A DNA stretch of 64,000 bases from CAYUTA01 sp964447605 (lineage in GTDB: Bacteria > Bacillota > Clostridia > Christensenellales > CAG-138). The stretch spans positions 1 to 64,000 of the forward strand of contig CAYUTA010000002.1 in assembly GCA_964447605.1 (NCBI GenBank), given 5' to 3'. Made by a program: the position numbers and the translations under genes. Positions 44,226 to 52,875 of this stretch are shown one piece after another. Under the pieces are notes generated by a model. The model saw only the letters and a list, made by a program, of their open reading frames with translations, did not search any database and was not told where the DNA came from. Every line of letters starts with the position of its first letter. Positions within the stretch are counted from its first letter, which is position 1.

Positions 44226-45356
44226 ATGAAAAAGTTGATTGCAGTCCTGATGATGCTCGTTATGGCCCTTGGCTTAATTGCCTGCAAGACCGAAGCCAGT
44301 CCCCAGGGCAATGCAGCAGGGCAGATTAGCGACGCAGTGGATTACAGCAAGGTAAAGATTGGCGTCATCTCCAACACCACCGCTCAGGACGGCGGATGGG
44401 GCACTGCATTATATGATTCGCTTAAGAAAGCGCAGGAACAGACCGGTATGACAGATGAACAGATCATCTGGGTGGAGAGCATCTATGACGGTACGGCCGA
44501 TGTGGACAATATGATCGATCAGATGGTCGGCGAAGGCTGCAATGTGATTATGGCGCATTCGGCCGGCTATGTCGATCAATTGAAGACGGCTGCCGAGAAG
44601 TATCCGGATGTCTATTTTTGTGGCTATGAGTGTCCGGTGGAAGGCCTGGACAACTATGCCATGTATTCCATCAGCGATCAGGCCGCATCCTTCCTATGCG
44701 GTTATATCGCAGCCCGTATGTCGGAAAGCGACGAGATCGGCTATATCGGCAACATGCCTACCTCGGACCTGATCTGCTGTCTGGATGCGTTTGCAGTTGG
44801 CGCAAAGTACGCCAATGAAAACGCAAAGGTTAAGATCATCTGGATCAACAGCTGGTATGACCCGGCTACTGAAAAGGAGGCCGCTAATTCCCTGCTAGAA
44901 TCCGGACATAATGTGATCGGTTACATGGGCTCCACCGCCTCGGTGGCCCAGGCCTGCGGCGAGCATCAGGGCTTTACCACCGGTATGTACATCGACATGC
45001 ACGATTATGCCCCGGGCGCGGTGCTGACCTCCCATATTTTCGACTGGACGCTCATGATCAAACAACTGTTTGATATGGTTGCGACCGACAGCTGGTCCGG
45101 CGCTCCTATAATTTACGGCTTTGAAGACGGTGCGGCCCGAATTGCCGACTTGAACACTGAAATCGTTCCGGAAGACATCGCAAAGGACTTTGAAGAGGTC
45201 AAAGGGAAGCTCATGAGCGGCGAATTGACGGTGTTCTCCGGCCCCCTGTACGACAACGAGGGAACTCTGATTGTCGAAGAGGGCAAGGAACTGAGCGGCA
45301 ACGATCTCATTTACATCCATTTCCTGGCGGACAACGTCATTGGCGCAATTCCGTAA
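44226..45356 (+). CDS. BMP family substrate-binding lipoprotein
   Basis: A 376-residue BmpA/Med-type periplasmic-binding-fold lipoprotein. Signal peptide and lipobox LIAC (Cys20). The family pattern KIGVISNTTAQDGGWGTALYDS opens the mature domain. It binds nucleosides or nucleobases in characterised relatives (PnrA, BmpA) and delivers them to the transporter encoded just upstream. With the xanthine dehydrogenase and deaminase genes it points to purine scavenging. AAAGGAGAG precedes the ATG. Confidence 0.92.
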   Translation: MKKLIAVLMMLVMALGLIACKTEASPQGNAAGQISDAVDYSKVKIGVISNTTAQDGGWGTALYDSLKKAQEQTGMTDEQIIWVESIYDGTADVDNMIDQMVGEGCNVIMAHSAGYVDQLKTAAEKYPDVYFCGYECPVEGLDNYAMYSISDQAASFLCGYIAARMSESDEIGYIGNMPTSDLICCLDAFAVGAKYANENAKVKIIWINSWYDPATEKEAANSLLESGHNVIGYMGSTASVAQACGEHQGFTTGMYIDMHDYAPGAVLTSHIFDWTLMIKQLFDMVATDSWSGAPIIYGFEDGAARIADLNTEIVPEDIAKDFEEVKGKLMSGELTVFSGPLYDNEGTLIVEEGKELSGNDLIYIHFLADNVIGAIP

Positions 45357-45383
45357 GCTTTGGGGAAAGCCATGTGCAAAGGC

Positions 45384-45429
45384 GCCGCCCGGACATGGAT
45401 CACAGGATTCATGCAAGGGCGGCTTCTTT
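45384..45429 (+). terminator. Terminator of the purine locus
   Basis: Stem GCCGCCC (45384-45390) with GGGCGGC (45417-45423), followed by TTCTTT. The loop holds an inner ATG/CAT pairing. It lies 28 bases after the binding-protein stop. Confidence 0.6.
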
Positions 45430-45634
45430 ATGACAAGGGCTGTTGTATGGGCTTTCCATCCAAGCGGTAAGCGGACGAAGCGAGAACCCAAAACGGAGCA
45501 TCCGGTTCTTCCCGCGTCGATCGAACCCGTGCGCGGCTTCACGGAGCAGCCTGCAAAACTGCGCATGCCCCAATGGATTTCGCCCATTGAGGCATGCATG
45601 ATTGCGTCGCAAACTCTTTGTCTTACATTTTGCC

Positions 45635-46144
45635 TTACATCGCTTCGAACTCGCAGTTGACCTCCACGTTGCCGCCGTTTTCATCCACAAATGTTTTAAC
45701 GATGCGGTATGTGCCGCGCGTCAGCGGTTCATAGTGGTTGGCAAAATCAAACGTCTGCTCCTGTGTTTCGCCTGCGGCAATGACCAGCAGCGCCAGCGAG
45801 ACGGCCTCGTTGGTCAGCGGTACAACTTCCCAGGAACCATCGTCATTTTTGCGCTCAAGCTTTTGCACATAGTCATACGAGTAGGTTTTGTCCGAGCCGT
45901 TGATGATGATCAGCTGGACGGCCTCCGTCTCGGTCGTGACGGTCTTTTGCTTGATATAGAGCTCAATTTTGCTGTCTACGGGCACAGCCGCGTCTTCTGC
46001 CGCATCCCCCGGCAAACCCGCGGGCGTGCTCGTGGCCTCGGCCGGCTCCGCCGTAGCGGCGGGCTGCTTGGCGGGCGCTGTGCAGCCGAACAGAACGCCG
46101 GCAAGCATCATCAAGGACATCGTCAAAATCACTATTTTTTTCAT
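45635..46144 (-). CDS. Lipoprotein with Ig-like domain
   Basis: A 169-residue lipoprotein. Lipobox LFGC (Cys21), an Ala/Pro/Thr-rich linker (22-50) and one beta-rich domain (about 55-169) ending YEPLTRGTYRIVKTFVDENG, the pattern of a bacterial Ig-like domain family found in Clostridial surface proteins. Function unknown; probably a small surface or envelope protein. Start ATG 46144 follows AAAGGAGAGAG; the longer frame overlaps the Nudix gene end. Confidence 0.75.
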   Translation of the reverse strand: MKKIVILTMSLMMLAGVLFGCTAPAKQPAATAEPAEATSTPAGLPGDAAEDAAVPVDSKIELYIKQKTVTTETEAVQLIIINGSDKTYSYDYVQKLERKNDDGSWEVVPLTNEAVSLALLVIAAGETQEQTFDFANHYEPLTRGTYRIVKTFVDENGGNVEVNCEFEAM

Positions 46145-46229
46145 TGGTCTCTCTCCTTTTCGGTTTTCGTATGTTACACTTGGTATACCCCAAAAGGGTT
46201 GCAAAATATTAATAAATATATTTTTTGGA

Positions 46230-46814
46230 TTATCCCGCATTTCCATTCGCCGGGAAGCCCCTTCTCAGTTTTTCATTCAGTTTGCCGTAGATATGCGCCT
46301 GAAACCAGGGCTCCGTGGAAACAGCCACCGCCTCGTCAAGCGAAAACCACTTGACCCCGCTGTTCTCCTGCTCGCACACGGTCAGGGCCTCCGCCTCGTC
46401 GGCCTCCAGCAGATACGTTACATTCAGATGCAGGTGTGAGGAAACGTACCGCCCGCGTTTGATATGTCCGTCCACGGTTAAAATTTCCAGAGAAAAAATG
46501 TCCTCCGCCACAGGATGCACATACGTGATCCCGCTCTCCTCGCGTACCTCGCGCAGCGCCACCCCGAGCAGATCCTGCTCGCCATCTGCGTGTCCGCCCA
46601 TCCATGACCACGATTGATAGATGTTGTGGTATACCATCAGCGCCTTTGTGCGGTCGGCGTTGACCACCCACGCGGACGCGGTCATGTGCGCGGTCGAATT
46701 TTCTCTTGCAAACCATTCCTGCCCGCCGGTCAGCAGCCCCAGCAACACCGCTTTGTCGGCGCTCTCCTGTTCGTTAAACGGCGGGTATGCCGCAATCTGT
46801 TCCAAAATACTCAT
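46230..46814 (-). CDS. Nudix hydrolase
   Basis: A 194-residue Nudix protein. The Nudix box GHADGEQDLLGVALREVREE followed by SG (about 75-96) has the metal-binding REVREE. Substrates in the family are nucleoside diphosphates linked to another group; this subgroup (with an N-terminal helix, MSILEQIAAYPPFNEQE) is not assigned. ATG 46814 follows GGGAGGG. It lies downstream of the racemase gene on the same strand, 80 bases away. Confidence 0.88.
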   Translation of the reverse strand: MSILEQIAAYPPFNEQESADKAVLLGLLTGGQEWFARENSTAHMTASAWVVNADRTKALMVYHNIYQSWSWMGGHADGEQDLLGVALREVREESGITYVHPVAEDIFSLEILTVDGHIKRGRYVSSHLHLNVTYLLEADEAEALTVCEQENSGVKWFSLDEAVAVSTEPWFQAHIYGKLNEKLRRGFPANGNAG

Positions 46815-46894
46815 GTTCTCACCCTCCCGCCCGCAAATTCAATCGCTCCGGCTGCGAGCACGGCCGTCGGGTCAATAAACGGCGCGTCGAACGC

Positions 46895-47508
46895 CTATCG
46901 CTCAAACGCGATAGGCAGTTCCGTGCAGCCAAGCACAAAGCTTTGCGCGCCGCATCCGCGCATATCGTTTAATATGGCCTGTATCTCATTTTTATCCGTT
47001 TGTTTTTTACCGGCTTTGATATCGTCGTAAATCATGGACATGATCGTGCGCTGCTCCGCTTTGTCCGGCTTAATGCACGCAATGCCGCATTCGGCAAGCA
47101 GCCGCTCATAGATGCCCGTTGCAATGGTTCCGTCGGTGGCAAGCAGGCCTATGCCGCTCAACCCGCAGCGCAAGATCCGCTCCGCAGTCAGCCGCAGCAT
47201 ATGCAGCACGGGCAGCGGCGAACGGCCGGTCAGTTCGTCATAATAATAGTGCGCCGTATTGCAGGGCATAACCAGAAAATCCGCCCCCGCCCGCGCCAGC
47301 GTGCGCGCGCTTTTGACCAGTTCCGGCATGGGTGAAGCGCCTCCCCGTAGTATCGCCTCCGTGCGATCCGGGATGGCGGTGTTGTTATCGATGAGAATAT
47401 GCAGATGCTCACGGTCGCTTTTCGCGTCGGTCAGCAACACAATTTTTTGAACAGGTCCGCCGTTGCCAGGGGGCCCATGCCGCCGATCACGCCAATGGTC
47501 CTTTTCAT
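46895..47508 (-). pseudogene. Aspartate/glutamate racemase with frameshift
   Basis: A gene for an Asp/Glu racemase-family protein split between two frames. From ATG 47508 the first frame reads MKRTIGVIGGMGPLATADLF then stops after KKLCC. From the A6 run (minus strand, 47448-47443) the second frame continues KIVLLTDAKSDREHLHILID to the end, with both catalytic cysteines intact (VMPCNTAHYY and LGCTELP). One extra A in the run would restore a full protein of about 204 residues. The break is a sequencing error, a recent inactivation, or slippage on the A run. It overlaps the stop of the upstream gene by ATGA and lacks other damage. Confidence 0.82.
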
Positions 47509-48935
47509 TGAGGCGCCTCGATGCAGGCAGGTTCTGACGACAGGCAAACGGCATATCCGGCAAGGATAAAGAACCAGACGCTTGCAAATACAAGCTGGGG
47601 ATAGACCAGCAAAAAGGTTTCCATACAGGCGTTGATCAGAATCGCCGCCAAAGGGATGGGCAGATAGCCGGCACGGAGCGGTGCGGTCGCGCCAAGGTGC
47701 GCCGTAGGCCCGTCCGTCCCTGCGGATGCGGGGACTTCTCCGGCAAAGTACAGCCGCACGCTGCGCACGCACAACAGCGCGAGAAACACAAGAAACAGCA
47801 GCAAGCAAAGCACGCCGCCGCTGACCAGCATCTGCATAAACGAATTATGCAGTTCCTGCGCATAGATGGGCGTATAGGAAGACACCACCGCGCCGACCCG
47901 AACCGGCGACGTTCCGATTGCAAACAGGCGCGGCGTATCGCGCATGGCCTGCAGCGCGCCGTTCCAAAGCGTGGTTCTTCCGGTGAACATACCAAAGTCC
48001 TCCAGAATGTTGCGCCCGGCGGCCGTTACAGCCGCATCGGAAAGCGCGTTTACGGGCGAAACAGACAGCAGCAAGCCGCAGACGGCCGCGTTGAGCAGAT
48101 ATGCCGCCGCAAGCGCGCCGCAGGCCGCCGCAAGCGCGGCAAACCAGCGCAACGGCGCTTTCCTGTGCGCAAACCGCAGGAAGACAAAGCGGAACGCGAA
48201 AAGCGCCAGGCCGACGGCCATCGCGATGGTTGCCGTACGCGACGCGGCAAGCGCAATGGCAAGATAGCAAACCAGCGCGCACGCGCCGTGCAGCCACCTG
48301 ACGGTTGGACGCCAGTCCGTCAGAATCCGGTACAGGTTCAAAAGCAGCACAACCTCGCAGATCATGCCGGCCGAATTTGGATGCGTAAACAGCACGAGCC
48401 GCCCGTCCGCGCCCATCGCCACGTTTGCGGGGCTGATGCCGACGCCATATTCCGGCATAAACGCAGGCAGCACATACATGCCGCACGCGGCAAGAACCAC
48501 GCCAACCAGCGCGACAGCGCCGACCACGGCGGAGGAACCGTCAATCAGCCAATCGAGCACGCGCGTGCGCTTTTCCTTCGGCAGCGCAGCGCAGAGCGCA
48601 TAGCAGACAAAAATCAGCGCAATCAGTGTAAACAGGTCGTTTTGGTTTTCCACAAACGCACCGTAGAACCTTTCATTCAGCGCCGAGGAAACAAACAGCA
48701 CGGCGAGCAGCCCGAGCAGCAGCCTGAATTCCGGATGCCGGGGCAGCGCGGTATGAAACAGAATCAGGCCGGCGGCCGCGCAAGCCAGCGGACCGACAGC
48801 CATTGTAAACAGCAGTGTTCCAAAGTTGTTGGCATATAATCGAAACAGCGAAAGCGCCAGACAGCCGCTCGCCAGCAACGCCAACAGCATGGGCCATGAA
48901 ATACGCCGTGCCGCGCATTGCAGCCTTTGCTTCAT
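47505..48935 (-). CDS. O-antigen ligase/polymerase family membrane protein
   Basis: A 476-residue integral membrane protein with about 11-12 hydrophobic segments. A large outer loop near the C-terminus (ILEDFGMFTGRTTLWNGALQ ... YAQELHNSFMQMLVSGG) is the Wzy_C pattern with the typical Arg and LHNSF motif. Relatives join or polymerise surface glycans, such as teichuronic or capsule units. No glycosyltransferases are close, so its glycan is unknown. ATG 48935 follows AAGGAGGAT. ATGA overlap with the racemase gene, a possible link with D-amino-acid cell wall chemistry. Confidence 0.85.
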   Translation of the reverse strand: MKQRLQCAARRISWPMLLALLASGCLALSLFRLYANNFGTLLFTMAVGPLACAAAGLILFHTALPRHPEFRLLLGLLAVLFVSSALNERFYGAFVENQNDLFTLIALIFVCYALCAALPKEKRTRVLDWLIDGSSAVVGAVALVGVVLAACGMYVLPAFMPEYGVGISPANVAMGADGRLVLFTHPNSAGMICEVVLLLNLYRILTDWRPTVRWLHGACALVCYLAIALAASRTATIAMAVGLALFAFRFVFLRFAHRKAPLRWFAALAAACGALAAAYLLNAAVCGLLLSVSPVNALSDAAVTAAGRNILEDFGMFTGRTTLWNGALQAMRDTPRLFAIGTSPVRVGAVVSSYTPIYAQELHNSFMQMLVSGGVLCLLLFLVFLALLCVRSVRLYFAGEVPASAGTDGPTAHLGATAPLRAGYLPIPLAAILINACMETFLLVYPQLVFASVWFFILAGYAVCLSSEPACIEAPQ

Positions 48936-48972
48936 CCCCCATCCTCCTTCTTCCGTCGTCAATCGTACGCGC

Positions 48973-49308
48973 TCAGCCAATCAGGACAGGCGACACGGTC
49001 GGCGTCGGCGTAAGATAGCCCTCCGGCAGGGCGTTGCCGCCGGGCTTGTCCGTTACGTGCGGCGTCACGCCCTCTCTGAAATATTCCGCGCCCTGTTCCA
49101 GCAGGCTCGCCGCGTCACCGGCAATGCCGCTGTCGCTCAAAAACAGCATGATCTCGTCCCAGGCCTCCTTGCCCAAGCGGCGCAAAACGCTGATAAGCCG
49201 CTCCAGCTTCCCGCTGAGCAGCCCTTTGGTGTCCAGATAGCAGAGCACAGCCATAACCAGTATGATGATGACAACCACAATCCCGATCAATCGAAAAATC
49301 AATTTCAA
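48973..49308 (-). CDS. Small membrane-anchored hypothetical protein
   Basis: A 111-residue protein of unknown family. One N-terminal hydrophobic helix (about 5-23, FRLIGIVVVIIILVMAVLCY), an amphipathic helical middle (LERLISVLRRLGKEAWDEIM) and a Pro/Thr-rich tail. The TTG at 49308 is chosen as start because GGAGGGAGCGAAG sits directly before it; a longer frame lacks such a site. It lies 37 bases upstream of the O-antigen-ligase-type gene, so it may be co-expressed with it. Confidence 0.6.
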   Translation of the reverse strand: MKLIFRLIGIVVVIIILVMAVLCYLDTKGLLSGKLERLISVLRRLGKEAWDEIMLFLSDSGIAGDAASLLEQGAEYFREGVTPHVTDKPGGNALPEGYLTPTPTVSPVLIG

Positions 49309-49784
49309 CTTCGCTCCCTCCAATTCACGCGACAACACGCGCCGCAAAATGGGGCGCAGTCGCCGTCAAAAACACCGTTTTCAACGGGAAGTGCCGCGTT
49401 TTTCCAGTTCCGATTCCCGACACGGACGGCAAAACGCACAAGGAACCGCCCGCAAGGGACAAAAAGCGGGCGGTTAAAATGCCGCCGGAGGCATATCATG
49501 GCCGCCATGCGAACATGATACCATATCCCGTTATGGGGGATGGTATCGTGCGTCATCGTTTTCGGTTGCCGCGGACACGGCGGGAAAACGGGCGGCTTGC
49601 AATCCGCCGGACGCGTATAATAGCCATATTACGGATATTATACCATGCAGATGATTTATACGCTGTTAATTATGTGTGAATTTGGCATTTTCAATCGATA
49701 TCCGCAGACCTTCGCCCGCGGGTCGCGCGCCGCGGAGGCTCCCCGGAACCGGACACGTCCTTTTCCGGCGCTATATCATCGCCC
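49309..49784. other. Gap with inverted repeats downstream of the PRPP synthetase gene
   Basis: No gene seen in 476 bases. A repeat copy CCGTCAAAAACACCGTTTTC (from 49363) matches the one at 2394. A perfect ten-base inverted repeat AACCGCCCGC (49444-49453) with GCGGGCGGTT (49466-49475) could end the leftward transcript, though its T tract is poor. A 12-of-13 paired hairpin starts GATACCAT (49517) and ends ATGGTATC (49547). Confidence 0.55.
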
Positions 49785-50798
49785 CTACAGCAGTGTCTGC
49801 TGTTCGGAAAAGCTCATATCAAGCAGGCGCTTATTCACCCGCTGCTCAAACATCGTGCTCATGGGCGCGCGGTCGTGGATGATCTTGACGGCCTGCGCAA
49901 ACATCGGCGCGGCGGAAATGATGCGCAGCTTGGACGAAAGGTGCGCGTCCGGACATTCGAGCGTATCCGTGCAGACGAGAAACTCAATAGGGCTCTCTTC
50001 GATTTTCAGCAGCCCCTTGGCAGCCAGCACGTTGTGCGACAGCGCGGCGTAGATATTTTTTGCGCCCTTGTCCTTCAGCCCATAGCTCACGTCCACCAGC
50101 GTGCCGCCCGAGATGGAAAAGTCGTCGATAACCAGGCAGTTTTTGCCCTTGACCTCGCCGATGATTTCAAGCACCTTTGCGTTCTCATCATGCCCGTAAC
50201 GCATCTTGTCGCCGATGGCGACCGGGCACCCCAGCTCGGTGGCGTATTCGCGCGCGCGCTTGGCGCTTCCCGCGTCCGGCGAAACGACCACCAGCTCCTC
50301 GTTTACAATCCCCTGCCGCCGCACATATTCGCACAGCAGGGATTTTGCATACAGGTGATCCACGGGTTTTTTAAAAAAGCCCTGAACCTGCGGCGCGTGC
50401 AGGTCCATTGTAATGATGCGGTCCACACCCGCGGCCTCGATACAGTCGGCGCAGACCCGAGCGCGGATGGAAACGCGCGGCTCGTCCTTTTTGTCGCCCT
50501 TGGCATAGGAAAAATACGGGATAATTGCCGTGACGGAGTTGGCGCTGGCGCGGCGGAACGCGTCGATCCAGAACAGCAACTCGACAAACTCGTCGTTTGG
50601 CGCCCGACCGATGGGCTGAACCAGATATACATCCTTGTCCCGGATGGATTCATTAATGCGCACGAAGATATTGCCTTCGGAAAACCTGACTGTCTCGGCG
50701 TCGCCAAGCTGCGTTCCAAGATACGCGCACATTTTTTTTGCAAACGGTTTGCCGGTGCTGCCGGCAAATATCTTGACAATTCCCGCCCCGGTATACAT
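49785..50798 (-). CDS. prs: Ribose-phosphate pyrophosphokinase, divergent type
   Basis: A 337-residue PRPP synthetase: ribose 5-phosphate + ATP to PRPP + AMP. Motifs: YFSYAKGDKKDEPRVS (ATP site), TMDLHAPQVQGFF (metal His and flexible region), VVSPDAGSAKRA, and the PRPP loop VIDDFSISGGTL. The loop differs from the standard DDMIDTAGT, and the KRR lysine-arginine motif reads DKMRYGH, so this is a non-canonical branch seen in Clostridia, perhaps with altered regulation. ATG 50798 follows AAGAGGGATG. It has a strong promoter of its own. Confidence 0.88.
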   Translation of the reverse strand: MYTGAGIVKIFAGSTGKPFAKKMCAYLGTQLGDAETVRFSEGNIFVRINESIRDKDVYLVQPIGRAPNDEFVELLFWIDAFRRASANSVTAIIPYFSYAKGDKKDEPRVSIRARVCADCIEAAGVDRIITMDLHAPQVQGFFKKPVDHLYAKSLLCEYVRRQGIVNEELVVVSPDAGSAKRAREYATELGCPVAIGDKMRYGHDENAKVLEIIGEVKGKNCLVIDDFSISGGTLVDVSYGLKDKGAKNIYAALSHNVLAAKGLLKIEESPIEFLVCTDTLECPDAHLSSKLRIISAAPMFAQAVKIIHDRAPMSTMFEQRVNKRLLDMSFSEQQTLL

Positions 50799-50848
50799 AA
50801 CATCCCTCTTTTTTCCAGTATTTTGTGTGCAAATGACGATGCGTATAC

Positions 50849-50877
50849 ATTATAACAGAACGCGCAGGTACAGGCAA
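50849..50877 (-). promoter_or_regulatory. Promoter of prs
   Basis: On the minus strand TTGCCT (50877-50872), 17 bases, TATAAT (50854-50849). The start point falls about 45 bases before the ATG. Confidence 0.75.
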
Positions 50878-51253
50878 CCATCGAATGGCGAAAATGGTGC
50901 GCGTTTCCTTGCGTGCCGGGCCAGTCCGGCGGGCGCGTCGCGGAGTGGCCAGCCGCCCCGTACAAGCGTCCTATGATCGAATTTGTACCCAAAAACGGCA
51001 CGCAGGTACGAATCTGCCTCAGCCTGTCAAAAGCCAAGGCAGGGTTCGGAGGGCCGCCTTCCGGAGGTTCGTTCCGGCGGAACGGATCGCCTGGTTTGGG
51101 CGGGTTCCCTGTGCTTCCTGCCGAACGGACAGGTCAATTGCATATTATTAATCGATACCGGTGGACCTGCGTCTGCCGGCATTGTTTCATCCATCATGTA
51201 TGGATTCGGCAGCAACCGGAGACCTGTCTCCACCCGATACAGGCCTCTTTTTT
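50850..51253 (+). ncRNA. Possible rightward transcript in the prs-yunB gap
   Basis: The gap 50799-51350 has no clear gene but ends in a good rightward terminator at 51219-51253. A weak rightward promoter TTTTGT (50821-50826), 17 bases, TATACA (50844-50849) lies at the other end. Several GC stems lie between. This could be a small RNA, or the remains of a gene. It matches no RNA family I know. The segment 51016-51035 also carries a copy of the intergenic repeat motif. Confidence 0.25.
51219..51253 (+). terminator. Rightward terminator
   Basis: Stem GAGACCTGT (51219-51227) with ACAGGCCTC (51239-51247), one mismatch, followed by six T. No rightward gene precedes it. On the other strand it lies 3' of yunB, but the A tract is on the wrong side for a leftward transcript. 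Confidence 0.55.
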
Positions 51254-51350
51254 CGATCGGCAAAAATCATACGCCTATAATCGAAAACGTGCCGGGCGCC
51301 GCATAAAGGCCGGTATTCTTCAAACCTGCTCCGCTATTTCGGCGTCCCGC

Positions 51351-52001
51351 TCAATCATCCCCCGGCACCAGATTGAGCAGATCCTCTTCGTTGGCCACGT
51401 TGGTGTATGCGCCCGGCACGTCTCCGACAATGATGCTTTCCGCCACCGGGGCCTCTGCGTCCACGCTGAGCGTATGCGATTCGCCGGGCAGAATTACGCG
51501 CACCGTGGCGGTAAGCTTGAGGTTGATGCGATGCAGCGTCTGGTTGATGCCCGCGCTGCGGAATTCGCTGTCGAAGGAGGATTTCACCGCTCCCGCCGGC
51601 GTAAAGCGCATGGTCACTTTCGGCCCCTTGCCCGCAAGCAGCGGAATGCCGGAAATCGTGCCGAGCGGGATGGAAAGCCCCTGTTCCCCCAGTTCCGCGA
51701 TGCGCTCCTGCGCGGCGTTTGCGCAGTCGGCGGCCAGCAGGTTCAGCCGCGCGCTGTTGGCCTGCAAAAGATATACCTTGCTTTCGGTGGCGCGAATGGT
51801 AATCAATGAATCATAGCCATATCCGCCCGCGACCACATCGAGTATGGCGTCGTTCATCGCCTTTGCCGCCACGGACTGCACGCGTGCGCTCGCCAACCCC
51901 ACGAGCACCGGCCGCAGATTGACGTTGATAAAGATAAAGCCGCCGATAAGCAGCGTCAATATCGCCAGAACGGCTATCCATAGCCTGGCGCGGCGCAACA
52001 T
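51351..52001 (-). CDS. yunB: Sporulation protein YunB
   Basis: A 216-residue protein with one N-terminal membrane helix (about 10-28). The body matches the YunB family (NVNLRPVLVGLASARVQSVA, GGYGYDSLITI, PLGTISGIPLLAGKGPKV). YunB is a sigma-E-dependent sporulation protein of unknown biochemical role in Bacillus, so the organism probably forms spores. ATG 52001 is preferred over an in-frame GTG at 52010 because GAGGTGG precedes it. Confidence 0.88.
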   Translation of the reverse strand: MLRRARLWIAVLAILTLLIGGFIFINVNLRPVLVGLASARVQSVAAKAMNDAILDVVAGGYGYDSLITIRATESKVYLLQANSARLNLLAADCANAAQERIAELGEQGLSIPLGTISGIPLLAGKGPKVTMRFTPAGAVKSSFDSEFRSAGINQTLHRINLKLTATVRVILPGESHTLSVDAEAPVAESIIVGDVPGAYTNVANEEDLLNLVPGDD

Positions 52002-52044
52002 GCATACCACCTCAAGCTATAGTATGCGGTTTTTTGCAATTTGG

Positions 52045-52875
52045 TTACCTCCCCCGGCGGTCCATAAAAAAATCATACGTTGCGGTAAGCTCCGGCGTAT
52101 CGCGCCAGGTGCAGCCAAGCGTCACGCCGGGGCGGTTTAAGCCATGGCTGTCGCTGCCGCAGGTGACGAGCAGCCCGTTTTGTCCCGCCAGGCTGAGCAG
52201 CGTTTCCGCCTCGCCCTCCGTGGCCGAAGGATGGTATGCCTCCAAACCAACAATCCCGGCGGATTTGAGCATATCGAGCATTTTGTGCACATTCTGCCCG
52301 CCGTGGAACGGATGCGCCCAAACCGGCACGCCGCCCGCGCCAAGGATTGCGGAGACGACCTCCTCGGGGGTGAATCGCGGCACGGCGCAGTAACCCACGC
52401 GCCCGCGGCGAAGATATTGGTCGAATGCATCGCGCAGGTCTTTGGCATATCCGGCGTCAACGAGCGCAAGTGCGATGTGCAGCCGCGTCGTGCTGCCAAT
52501 CGAACGCGTTAAGCAGGCGGTCGGGTCATATCCGGCCTTTCTGAGCCGTTCAAGAATGCTCTCGTTGCGCGCAATGCGCCGTTGCCGCGCCTTTTTCAGG
52601 AGTTCCACAAAGCGCGGGTTGGAGATATCGATATCCAAGCCGAGGATGTGGAGCTCGCCGGGCCATTCGGTATCCATCTCGACCGCGGGCAACACCGGGA
52701 TGTTCTGTTTGATCCCCTCGGCAACGGCCTCCTCCACACCCATCGTGCAGTCATGATCCGTCAGCGCCATCAGGCGAAGCCCCGCCTCCGCCGCCTTTTG
52801 CACAACCGCGCATGGACGGTCGGTGCCGTCCGAGCAGCGGGAGTGCATATGCAAATCCATCTTCTTTTCGTTCAT
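52045..52875 (-). CDS. PHP domain phosphoesterase
   Basis: A PHP-family metal hydrolase of about 276 residues. Metal motifs: DLHMHSRCSDG near the start, LTDHDCT, and later VWAHPFHGG and CGSDSHGL. Relatives (YciV/TrpH) remove phosphate from 3',5'-nucleoside bisphosphates or degrade short RNA 5' to 3'. The start is uncertain: ATG 52875 is taken, but a GTG at 52905 gives a longer frame and MDLHMHS starts inside. It ends 43 bases before the yunB start and likely shares its transcript. Confidence 0.85.
   Translation of the reverse strand: MNEKKMDLHMHSRCSDGTDRPCAVVQKAAEAGLRLMALTDHDCTMGVEEAVAEGIKQNIPVLPAVEMDTEWPGELHILGLDIDISNPRFVELLKKARQRRIARNESILERLRKAGYDPTACLTRSIGSTTRLHIALALVDAGYAKDLRDAFDQYLRRGRVGYCAVPRFTPEEVVSAILGAGGVPVWAHPFHGGQNVHKMLDMLKSAGIVGLEAYHPSATEGEAETLLSLAGQNGLLVTCGSDSHGLNRPGVTLGCTWRDTPELTATYDFFMDRRGR

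Noticed and set aside
51027..51263. 78-residue minus-strand frame in the prs-yunB gap
   Set aside because: Composition is that of translated repeat sequence; no ribosome site and no motif.
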